NCBI GenBank assembly: GCA_964540795.1
Contig: CAZINX010000005.1
Coordinates: 62,001 to 126,000 of the forward strand
Source: Dichotomicrobium sp964540795
GTDB lineage: Bacteria; Pseudomonadota; Alphaproteobacteria; Rhizobiales; Rhodomicrobiaceae
DNA length: 64,000 nt
Direction: 5' to 3'
In this document: one piece after another, positions 8,523-15,487 of the stretch
Layout: the number at the start of each line of letters is the position of its first letter
Position numbering within the stretch: the first letter of the stretch is position 1
Translations under genes and position numbers: made by a program
Notes under the pieces: model-generated
The model's database searches: none
What the model was told of the DNA's origin: nothing
Seen by the model: the letters and a program-made list of their open reading frames with translations, nothing else

Positions 8523-9437
8523 ATGATGGAGCAGAAACCGGAGGTCAAAGGCTTCTACGACCCGAAGACCGGCAGCGCGCAATACGTCGTGTCTGACCCG
8601 GACACGAAGAAGGCGGCGATCATCGATCCGGTCTGGGACTATGACGAGAAGGCCGGGCAGGTCTGCACGCCGAACGCGGACGAAATCCTCAAATACGTGC
8701 AGGATGCCGGGCTTGAGGTGGTCTGGATTCTCGACACGCACCCGCACGCCGACCACTTCTCGGCGGCGCAATACCTCAAGAGCAAGCTGGGCGCGCCAAC
8801 CGCCATCGGCGAGCATGTCGTGAAGGTCCAGAAGCTGTGGAAGGACATCTACAACCTGCCGGATGACTTCCCGACCGACGGCTCGCAATGGGACCATCTG
8901 TTCAAGGACGGCGACACCTTCGAGATCGGGTTGCTGCCCGCGCAGGTGATGTTCAGCCCCGGCCACACGCTCGCGTCGATCACCTACGTCGTCGGCGATG
9001 CGGCCTTCGTGCACGACACGCTGATGATGCCCGATTCCGGCACCTCGCGGGCCGACTTCCCCGGCGGCAGCTCGCGGGAGCTTTACCGCAGCATCCAGCG
9101 CATCCTGGAACTGCCGGACGATACGCGCGTGTTTGTCGGCCACGATTACGGCCGCGACGGGCGCAAGCCGAAATGGGAGACCACGATTGGAGAGACAAAG
9201 CGCAACAACATCCATCTGCGGAACAATCCGAGCGAGGAGGAATATGTGCGCATCCGCGACGCCCGCGACGCCGAGCTGCCGCTGCCGCACCTGATGCTGG
9301 AAGCCCTGCAGATCAATATTCGCGGCGGGCGCACCCCGAAACCGGAGGCCAACGGCGTCTCCTACCTCAAGATCCCGCTCAACCAGTTCTCGGGCACATC
9401 CGACGTCTGCGACAACCCCCAGACCATCACCGACTGA
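8523..9437 (+). CDS. MBL-fold metallohydrolase, persulfide dioxygenase-like (Blh/ETHE1 group)
   Basis: The 304-residue metallo-beta-lactamase fold protein has the metal site THPHADH, then SPGHT, a bridging Asp in HDTLMMPD, and GHDYGRDGRKPKWETTIGE, which closely matches the dioxygenase half of Blh and ETHE1-type persulfide dioxygenases. These use one ferrous iron to oxidise glutathione persulfide to sulphite and detoxify sulphide. Unlike many Blh proteins there is no DUF442 or rhodanese domain; the protein ends after the ring-binding region. ATG 8523 follows GGAGAGA at 6 nt. It probably forms a unit with the secreted CGC protein upstream; a dispersed repeat lies downstream. Confidence 0.87.
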   Translation: MMEQKPEVKGFYDPKTGSAQYVVSDPDTKKAAIIDPVWDYDEKAGQVCTPNADEILKYVQDAGLEVVWILDTHPHADHFSAAQYLKSKLGAPTAIGEHVVKVQKLWKDIYNLPDDFPTDGSQWDHLFKDGDTFEIGLLPAQVMFSPGHTLASITYVVGDAAFVHDTLMMPDSGTSRADFPGGSSRELYRSIQRILELPDDTRVFVGHDYGRDGRKPKWETTIGETKRNNIHLRNNPSEEEYVRIRDARDAELPLPHLMLEALQINIRGGRTPKPEANGVSYLKIPLNQFSGTSDVCDNPQTITD

Positions 9438-9462
9438 TCAACCGGAGAGGCGGCGCGCGCTT

Positions 9463-9516
9463 GTCATCCCGGGCGCTGCGCAGCACGCAAGGGGTGCGCT
9501 GCTGACCCGGGTTCAT
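9463..9516. repeat. Dispersed intergenic palindrome, TCATCCCGGG type
   Basis: CCCGGG...CCCGGG ends enclose an inner inverted repeat GCGCAGCACGC/GGGTGCGCTGCTG. The outer TCAT/TTCAT borders resemble those of the repeat at 4356. It follows the stop of the MBL gene and probably forms a strong hairpin in RNA. Confidence 0.55.
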
Positions 9517-9646
9517 TCTCCCGCCCGAAACACATACCGGTCCCGTGTCTGCGGCGCGTCATTATATCCCGCACCGCGCACGGGACGACAGTCGGTATGT
9601 CGGGCTTTATTTTTTTAATTATTCTAATTATAATTGCAATTCAGAT

Positions 9647-9675
9647 GCTGCCGCCGAAGGTTTTTTGGCGGCAGC
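9647..9675 (+). promoter_or_regulatory. Perfect 9-bp hairpin in the leader of a ZIP gene
   Basis: GCTGCCGCC (9647-9655) pairs exactly with GGCGGCAGC (9667-9675) around an 11-nt loop ending in six T. It lies 21 nt before the GTG start of the ZIP gene and is preceded by an A/T-only tract (9607-9635) very unlike the surrounding DNA. The tract could encode a short Ile-rich peptide from ATG 9597. An attenuator or metal-responsive leader is possible; a plain structured 5' UTR is equally compatible. Confidence 0.45.
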
Positions 9676-9696
9676 AGGACATTCGAAGGATAAGCC

Positions 9697-10449
9697 GTGT
9701 TCGAAATCAACATCTGGACGGTCCTGGCCGCGGCGATGATCACCGCGATCATGACGGGCGTCGGCGCGCTGCCGTTCCTGTTCTTCCGCAATGTCAACGG
9801 ACGGCTGCTCGGCTATTCCAACGCGGCCGCCGCGGGCCTCATGCTCGCCGCGAGCCATAGCCTGATCGCCGAGGGCGTAGCGCTGAACGCCGAGCGCGCA
9901 TTGATCGGCGTGCTGATCGGGCTGGGCGCGATCATCGCCAGCAACCGGCTCATCCCTTCCGGTGACGGCCTTGAGGTGGCCAATCTCGGCGGCGTCGACG
10001 CGCGCAAGGCGCTGCTCATCCTCGGCATCATGACCGCGCACTCCTTCGCGGAAGGCATCGGCGTCGGCGTGTCGTTCGGCGGGACCGAGGCTTTAGGCAT
10101 CTTCATCACCACGGCAATCGCCTTTCACAATGTGCCGGAGGGGTTGGCGATCTCGCTGGTGCTGGTGCCGCGCGGCACGCCGGTGTGGAAGGCCGCCGGC
10201 TGGAGCATCTTCACCAGCCTGCCGCAGCCGCTGATGGCCGTGCCCGCCTTCCTGTTCGTGCAGGCGTTTCAGCCGTTCCTGCCCATCGGGCTGGGCATCG
10301 CCGCCGGCGCGATGATCTGGATGGTGTTCGCCGAGCTGATCCCCGACGCGATGGAAGAGGTGTCCGGCTCGGCCGTCGGGACGTCGCTTACGCTGGCCTT
10401 CACGGCGATGCTAGCGTTCCAGCTCCTGCTGCTGCCCGCGGGGCATTGA
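9697..10449 (+). CDS. ZIP family metal transporter
   Basis: A 250-residue multi-pass membrane protein with both ZIP helices: AHSFAEG (helix IV) and FHNVPEGLAIS (helix V), plus FAELIPDAMEE in helix VII. It would import a divalent metal. It is a diverged second ZIP beside the one at 2824 and is closer to plant and cyanobacterial ZIPs than to GufA in its motif pattern. The start is GTG at 9697 with GAAGGA 7 nt upstream; no ATG fits the N-terminus. A hairpin and an A/T tract precede it. It converges on icd, whose stop is 8 nt away. Confidence 0.86.
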   Translation: MFEINIWTVLAAAMITAIMTGVGALPFLFFRNVNGRLLGYSNAAAAGLMLAASHSLIAEGVALNAERALIGVLIGLGAIIASNRLIPSGDGLEVANLGGVDARKALLILGIMTAHSFAEGIGVGVSFGGTEALGIFITTAIAFHNVPEGLAISLVLVPRGTPVWKAAGWSIFTSLPQPLMAVPAFLFVQAFQPFLPIGLGIAAGAMIWMVFAELIPDAMEEVSGSAVGTSLTLAFTAMLAFQLLLLPAGH

Positions 10450-10457
10450 GGCGGTCC

Positions 10458-11675
10458 TTAAGCCGCCATCTTCGCCCGCAAGTTCTCCTCGATCTTGTCG
10501 AGGAAGCCCTCGGTTGACAGCCAGCCCTGCTCATCACCGATCAGCAGCGCGAGGTCCTTGGTCATGTGGCCGCTCTCGATCGTCTCGACGACCGTGGCCT
10601 CCAGCTTCTCGGCAAAGTCGATCAGCGCCTGATTGCCGTCCAGCTTGCCGCGATGCTTCAGTCCGCGCGACCACGCGAAGATCGAGGCGGTCGAGTTGGT
10701 CGAGGTCTCCTTGCCCTGCTGGTGCATCCGGTAGTGGCGCGTGACGGTGCCGTGCGCGGCCTCGGCCTCCACGGTCCTGCCGTCCGGCGTGGTCAGCACG
10801 CTGGTCATCAGCCCAAGCGAGCCGAAACCCTGCGCCACGGTGTCGGACTGCACGTCGCCGTCATAATTCTTGCAGGCCCAGACATAGCCCCCCGACCACT
10901 TCATCGACGCGGCCACCATATCGTCGATCAGCCGATGCTCATAGGTCAGTCCGGCGGCCTCGAACTTGTCCTTGAACTCGGCATCATAAACCTGCTGGAA
11001 GATGTCCTTGAAGCGGCCGTCATAGGCTTTGAGGATGGTGTTCTTCGTGGACATGTAGAGCGGATAACCGCGCTCCAGCGCGTAATTCATGCAGGCGCGG
11101 GCGAAGTCGGTGATCGAGGCGTCGAGGTTGTACATCGACATTGCCACGCCGCCGCCGGGAAAGTCGAACACCTCGTGCTCGATCGGCGCGCCGCCATCCG
11201 CCGGCTGGAACTTGACGGTCAGCTTGCCGGGGCCGGGCACGACGAAATCCGTCGCGCGGTACTGATCGCCGAAAGCGTGACGGCCGATGATGATCGGCTG
11301 GGTCCAGCCGGGGACAAGGCGCGGGACATTCCGGCAGATGATCGGCTCGCGGAACACGACGCCGCCGATGATGTTGCGGATGGTGCCGTTGGGCGAGCGC
11401 CACATCTTCTTCAGGCCGAATTCCTCGACACGCGCCTCATCCGGCGTGATGGTCGCGCATTTGACGCCCACGCCGTGCTCCAGGATCGCATTGGCGGCGT
11501 CGACCGTAACCTGATCGTCCGTCGCGTCGCGGTTCTGGATCGACAGATCATAGTAGCGCAGGTCGATATCCAGATAGGGCAGGATCAGCTTCTGCTTGAT
11601 GAAGTGCCAGATGATGCGGGTCATCTCATCGCCGTCGAGTTCGACGACCGGGTTTTCGACCTTGATTTTTTCCAT
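10458..11675 (-). CDS. icd: NADP-dependent isocitrate dehydrogenase
   Basis: The 405-residue enzyme matches the homodimeric, eukaryote-like NADP-IDH class common in alphaproteobacteria, which oxidises isocitrate to 2-oxoglutarate in the TCA cycle. Diagnostic stretches are ELDGDEMTRIIW at the N-terminus, the substrate loop KMWRSPNGTIRN, and CKNYDGDVQSDTVAQGFGSLGLMTS, with the metal-binding aspartates, towards the C-terminus. ATG 11675 is chosen because family members start MxKIKVxNPVVELDGDEMTR; the frame happens to be open further upstream. It is transcribed divergently from trmJ with 121 nt between. Confidence 0.97.
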   Translation of the reverse strand: MEKIKVENPVVELDGDEMTRIIWHFIKQKLILPYLDIDLRYYDLSIQNRDATDDQVTVDAANAILEHGVGVKCATITPDEARVEEFGLKKMWRSPNGTIRNIIGGVVFREPIICRNVPRLVPGWTQPIIIGRHAFGDQYRATDFVVPGPGKLTVKFQPADGGAPIEHEVFDFPGGGVAMSMYNLDASITDFARACMNYALERGYPLYMSTKNTILKAYDGRFKDIFQQVYDAEFKDKFEAAGLTYEHRLIDDMVAASMKWSGGYVWACKNYDGDVQSDTVAQGFGSLGLMTSVLTTPDGRTVEAEAAHGTVTRHYRMHQQGKETSTNSTASIFAWSRGLKHRGKLDGNQALIDFAEKLEATVVETIESGHMTKDLALLIGDEQGWLSTEGFLDKIEENLRAKMAA

Positions 11676-11796
11676 GATCCGTCCTTGCGCGGTCCGTGCG
11701 GGTGGGGTCTTTGCGAGTCGTTGCGGCGCAGCATAATGCGGGCTGGCCGCGCGGCCAAGCCTTGCCGGGCGCATCGCGCCTGTGTAGACAGCCAGC

Positions 11797-12624
11797 ATGT
11801 CCGAGGAACAGGTGAACAAACCGCCCACGCCGGAAGGTCTGGAAGGTCTGCCGGATGCGCCGGCCATGATCCTCGTCGAGCCGCAGCTCGGCGACAACAT
11901 CGGCGCGGCCGCACGGGCGATGGCCAATTTCGGTCTGGGCGAGCTGCGCATCGTCGCGCCGCGGGACGGCTGGCCGAACGAGGCCGCGCGGTCCTATGCG
12001 GCAAACGCGCTGGACGTGGTTGACGGCGCAAGGGTTTTCCCGGACCTGAAGACAGCTGTGGCCGACCTGCACTACGTGATCGCCACGACCGCGCGCCGGC
12101 GGGACATGAACAAGCTCGTGCTGGAGCCGGAAATGGCGGCCGGAGAAATGCTGGCGCGAACAAAAGCTCGCCAAAATTGCGGTGTGCTATTCGGAAAGGA
12201 GCGATCGGGTCTTGAAAATGACGATATCGCCATTGCGGACGTGATCGTAAGCGCGCCCGTGGTGCCGGCCTTCGCTTCGATCAATCTGGCGCAGGCCGTC
12301 TTGCTGATCGCCTATGAGTGGCGCAAGGCATTGCTGGGCGCCGCGGCGAGCCGGGCAGACATCGCCGAGCCAGCGGGGCAAGCCGACTCCCGGCCCGCGA
12401 CTCAGGACGAGCTGATCGGCTTTTTCGAGCATCTGGAACGGGAACTGGATGCTTCGGGCTTTTTGCGTCCGCCGGAAAAGCGGCCCCGGATGGTGCGAGG
12501 CATCCGCAACATGTTCAAACGTATGGGAGCCACCGATCAGGAGGTCCGCACGCTCCGCGGCATTGTGACTTCGTTGACACGCCGGCATGAAGGCCGGCCT
12601 CGGGAAAACCCGAAAATGTCATAG
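11797..12624 (+). CDS. trmJ: tRNA (cytidine/uridine-2'-O-)-methyltransferase TrmJ
   Basis: The 275-residue SPOUT methyltransferase shows the three SpoU motifs: PQLGDNIGAAARAMANFG (I), GVLFGKERSGLENDDI (II) and ASINLAQAVLLIAYEW (III), the last two forming the trefoil-knot SAM site. TrmJ methylates the ribose of tRNA position 32. The C-terminal 90 residues (ELIGFFEHLERELDASGFL...MFKRMGATDQEVRTLRGI) are the TrmJ-specific tail. An icd-trmJ-rpsD order is usual in Rhizobiales. Confidence 0.94.
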   Translation: MSEEQVNKPPTPEGLEGLPDAPAMILVEPQLGDNIGAAARAMANFGLGELRIVAPRDGWPNEAARSYAANALDVVDGARVFPDLKTAVADLHYVIATTARRRDMNKLVLEPEMAAGEMLARTKARQNCGVLFGKERSGLENDDIAIADVIVSAPVVPAFASINLAQAVLLIAYEWRKALLGAAASRADIAEPAGQADSRPATQDELIGFFEHLERELDASGFLRPPEKRPRMVRGIRNMFKRMGATDQEVRTLRGIVTSLTRRHEGRPRENPKMS

Positions 12625-12700
12625 TGCCGCCGCGATTGTGCTATTGCCAGACCAGAGGAACGGGCGGCATCTCGCCTCGAAAGCGAGACAGGGACAAACG

Positions 12701-13261
12701 ATGAAGAGTGAGATTGTGACAAAATTCTTGGCTGTGGCCGCAGCGGTGTTGTGCCTTCAGGCTGGTGTGGCGCTTGCGCAGGATGATGGCGAACTCAATA
12801 CGGAAACCGTCAATCTCATCACCGGCTTCGCGCTGACGACAATACCGAGCGAGGTCAAGCGCCCCGACGGTTCGGTCATGAAGATCGACAAGTCCGACCT
12901 GTCGAAGCTCACCATCCCGGTCGACGATGCGCGCCGCGTCATCAAGATCGCGCGGCTGTCCGCGCACGCCCAGTTGTGCGAACTGCCGCAACTCCAGGCC
13001 CAGAATTATCTGACGATGATGCGCCAGGAACGGGCCAGGGACAAATGGACAGAGCAGCAGATGCTCTTCATCAACCGGCTGCACCTGTTCACGGTAATGT
13101 GGTTGAGCGGCAACGTGAAATTCGTCGACAAGGGCGACGGCTCGCAGGAGCCGGAGATCATCTCCGATCCCGACGAGAGCAAATATGAGTGCTCCGACGA
13201 GGACCGCCAGCAGGTGCGCGCCGCGATCGAAAACTACCTGAAGCAGGCCAAGCAGTCGTAA
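12701..13261 (+). CDS. Secreted protein of unknown function
   Basis: The 186-residue protein begins MKSEIVTKFLAVAAAVLCLQAGVALAQ, a clear signal peptide ending near residue 27. The mature part is acidic and helical, with two Cys (in AQLCELPQLQ and KYECSDEDR) that might form a disulphide. No catalytic motif is seen and I do not recognise the family. ATG 12701 is chosen for the signal peptide; the frame is open upstream without a ribosome-binding site. It lies between trmJ and rpsD on the same strand and is followed by a strong terminator. Confidence 0.8.
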   Translation: MKSEIVTKFLAVAAAVLCLQAGVALAQDDGELNTETVNLITGFALTTIPSEVKRPDGSVMKIDKSDLSKLTIPVDDARRVIKIARLSAHAQLCELPQLQAQNYLTMMRQERARDKWTEQQMLFINRLHLFTVMWLSGNVKFVDKGDGSQEPEIISDPDESKYECSDEDRQQVRAAIENYLKQAKQS

Positions 13262-13325
13262 GCGAAGCGCGCGCCTTCGGCGCATGTTGACAACGGCTAC
13301 AGCGGCTGTCTATTTATCGAGCACT

Positions 13326-13351
13326 GCGGGTGCATAGCGCACCCGCTTTTT
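13326..13351 (+). terminator. Rho-independent terminator
   Basis: GCGGGTGC and GCACCCGC form a perfect 8-bp stem around ATAGC, followed by five T. It ends the transcript of the secreted 186-residue protein ahead of rpsD. Confidence 0.85.
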
Positions 13352-13482
13352 GCGTTGCCGTGGCGATCCCCTGAGCAAGCCTTTATCTCGCCGGATCGCC
13401 TGTCACCCGCCGAATGCGGGCCAGGAGGCAACGTTTCATAATCACCGAACCCTTCTTTTTCAGACTTTGGGAGTCACGGAAG

Positions 13483-14100
13483 ATGAGCAAGCGCACCAGC
13501 GCCAAATACAAGATCGATCGCCGCATGGGCGAGAACATCTGGGGCCGCCCGAAAAGCCCGGTGAACAAGCGGGAATACGGCCCCGGCGAGCACGGCCAGC
13601 GCCGCCGCGGCAAGCTCTCGGACTACGGCCAGCAGCTCCGCGCCAAGCAGAAGCTCAAGGGCTACTACGGGAACATCACTGAAAAGCAGTTCCGCGCGGT
13701 CTACAAGGAAGCCACCCGGCAGAAAGGCGACACCTCCGAGGCGCTGATCGGCCTGCTGGAGCGCCGGCTAGATGCCATCGTCTACCGCGCCAAGTTCGTG
13801 CCCACGGTCTGGGCCGCGCGCCAGTTCGTGAGCCACGGCCACGTGAAGGTTAACGGCAAGCGCGTGACGATCCCGAGCTATCGCTGCAAGGAAGGCGACG
13901 TGATCGAGGTTCGCGAGAAGTCGCGCGACATGGGCCTTGTGCTCGAAGCGATCGAAAGCGCGGAGCGTGACGTGCCCGACTACCTCGATGTGGACCACAA
14001 CAAGATGACGGCGAGCCTGCTGCGCATCCCGCAACTCAGCGACGTGCCCTATCCCGTGATGATGGAGCCGAATCTCGTCGTCGAGTTCTACTCGCGGTAA
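13483..14100 (+). CDS. rpsD: 30S ribosomal protein S4
   Basis: The 205-residue protein has the S4 N-terminal domain (KRTSAKYKIDRRMGENIWGRPKSP) followed by an S4 RNA-binding domain (LERRLDAIVYRAKFVPTVWAARQFVSHGHVKVNGK). S4 binds 16S rRNA early in 30S assembly. The zinc-binding cysteines of some S4 variants are absent, as usual in alphaproteobacteria. ATG 13483 follows ACGGAAG and matches the family start; the open frame upstream is not used. It has its own region after the terminator at 13326. Confidence 0.98.
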   Translation: MSKRTSAKYKIDRRMGENIWGRPKSPVNKREYGPGEHGQRRRGKLSDYGQQLRAKQKLKGYYGNITEKQFRAVYKEATRQKGDTSEALIGLLERRLDAIVYRAKFVPTVWAARQFVSHGHVKVNGKRVTIPSYRCKEGDVIEVREKSRDMGLVLEAIESAERDVPDYLDVDHNKMTASLLRIPQLSDVPYPVMMEPNLVVEFYSR

Positions 14101-14119
14101 CAGGCCTGAGGGGCGAGCG

Positions 14120-14731
14120 TCAGGCGTCGCGCGCCCCCGGGCCGTGCTCGACGAGGGCATAGGCGATCATCGTCATCAGCACGGCGGCGGAAAAGAAGTA
14201 GATGCCCGGCATCGCGGCGGCCTCGGTTAGCGCGCTCGCCTTTACGTAAAAGATCACCAGCGCCAGCGCCAGCACGTCGAGCATCGACCACTTCCCCAGC
14301 CATGACATCCGGTTGAGCATCCGCTGGCGCGCGCCGCCGCCCGTCGCCATTGTGGTGCAGGCGACCAGCAGATACAGCAGCTTGATCGCCGGAAACAGCA
14401 TGGAGAAGACAACGAGGACGCCAGCGAGGAACAACTCCTGCTCCACATAGAGCGCGCGGACGATCGACACGAAGGAGTGCGTGTCGGACCACACGTAGAA
14501 ATAGGTGAGTTCGATAACCGGCAGCGTCAGGCCCAGCACAAGCGAGGCGGTTGCGCCGATGATCATCACACCGACCGCGAATATGCGAAAGGCGCCCGGC
14601 GGGCTGACAGGCGACCGCCCGCCGTCGCGTCCAGCCGCCTTTTGCGACAAACGCGAGGATGAAACATAAACCGCTCGCGCATCACCCGTGGCAAGCGACG
14701 GCCGATGGCCGCCCCTCGTGAGCTCGTCCAT
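14120..14731 (-). CDS. Paraquat-inducible protein A (PqiA) family membrane protein
   Basis: The 203-residue protein has four predicted membrane spans after a roughly 45-residue cytosolic, Ser/Arg-rich head. The PqiA signature NRMSWLGKWSMLDVLALALVIFYVK is present near the third span. It is a single PqiA domain, whereas E. coli PqiA has two and sits with PqiB/PqiC MCE proteins; no MCE partner is visible here. Some relatives belong to lipid-transport systems, but a role for this solo copy is unknown. It converges on rpsD. Confidence 0.8.
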   Translation of the reverse strand: MDELTRGGHRPSLATGDARAVYVSSSRLSQKAAGRDGGRSPVSPPGAFRIFAVGVMIIGATASLVLGLTLPVIELTYFYVWSDTHSFVSIVRALYVEQELFLAGVLVVFSMLFPAIKLLYLLVACTTMATGGGARQRMLNRMSWLGKWSMLDVLALALVIFYVKASALTEAAAMPGIYFFSAAVLMTMIAYALVEHGPGARDA

Positions 14732-14791
14732 CTTGCTCCTGCGCCCGCGCCCGGACCGAACGGCCTGCGCCGCCCGCGTCAGAGCAGGCGA

Positions 14792-15142
14792 TCACGCCGT
14801 CGCCGAGCGCTTCTCGAAAGCGATATTCTTCTGCTCCAGGTGCTGCTGAAGCTCGCCCTCCTGGAACATCTCGGTCAGAATATCACATCCGCCGACAAAT
14901 TCGCCCTTCACATAAAGCTGCGGGATCGTCGGCCAGTTGGTATAGGTCTTGATGCCGTCGCGAACGGCGTCGTCTTCAAGGACGTTCACATCCTTGTATT
15001 GGACGCCCAGGTAATCGAGCATCCTGACGACCTGCGAGGAGAATCCGCACTGCGGAAAGTTGCGGTTGCCCTTCATGAACAGGACAACCTCATTGCTCTC
15101 AACCTGATCCTTGATCCAGTCGTGAACGTTCTGCTGGTCCAT
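14792..15142 (-). CDS. grxD: Grx4-type monothiol glutaredoxin
   Basis: The 116-residue glutaredoxin fold has the monothiol active site CGFS (Cys32), WPTIPQLYVKGEFVGGCDI with the cis-Pro and glutathione-binding Gly-Gly, and VVLFMKGNRNFPQCG. Such proteins bind a glutathione-ligated 2Fe-2S cluster and pass it on, often with BolA. ATG 15142 is preferred because AAGGA lies 7 nt upstream; an in-frame ATG at 15160 lacks a site. It is 35 nt after bolA on the same strand, the classic Grx4-BolA pair. Confidence 0.95.
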   Translation of the reverse strand: MDQQNVHDWIKDQVESNEVVLFMKGNRNFPQCGFSSQVVRMLDYLGVQYKDVNVLEDDAVRDGIKTYTNWPTIPQLYVKGEFVGGCDILTEMFQEGELQQHLEQKNIAFEKRSATA

Positions 15143-15177
15143 ATCTGCGTCCTTCGACATGCGGTGAATTGAGGGGT

Positions 15178-15411
15178 TTAGTCCGGCGCCGAGGTTTGCA
15201 GCGCGAGCGCGTGCAACGCCCCGCCCATGTTGCCTTGCAAGGCGTCGTAGACAAGCTGGTGCTGCTGAACCTTGGTCTTGCCGCGGAAAGCTTCGGAGAC
15301 GATCACGGCCGCGTAATGATCGCCGTCGCCCGCCAGATCGCGGATTTCGATCTGCGCATCCGGCAGCTTGGCCTTGATCATCGCCTCGATTTCATCGGCT
15401 TCCATCGGCAT
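15178..15411 (-). CDS. bolA: BolA family protein
   Basis: The 77-residue protein has the class-II KH-like BolA fold with the conserved stretch AFRGKTKVQQHQLVYDAL, whose His is a ligand in BolA-Grx4 2Fe-2S heterodimers. It is likely to act with the adjacent GrxD in iron-sulphur cluster sensing or trafficking. ATG 15411 has GGAG 7 nt upstream; a TTG two codons earlier overlaps that site and is rejected. It is located just after purL, a standard Rhizobiales order. Confidence 0.94.
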   Translation of the reverse strand: MPMEADEIEAMIKAKLPDAQIEIRDLAGDGDHYAAVIVSEAFRGKTKVQQHQLVYDALQGNMGGALHALALQTSAPD

Positions 15412-15487
15412 CGGCAATCTCCTTGAATGCTTCTAAACAATACACATCGCAGCCGGCTCTGCCAACAAGAATATCCGACCCCGACGC

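Noticed and set aside
9597..9860. The 87-codon frame starting in the A/T tract as a real protein gene
   Set aside because: Most of it overlaps the ZIP gene out of frame and turns Arg/Gly-rich; only a short leader peptide is considered possible.
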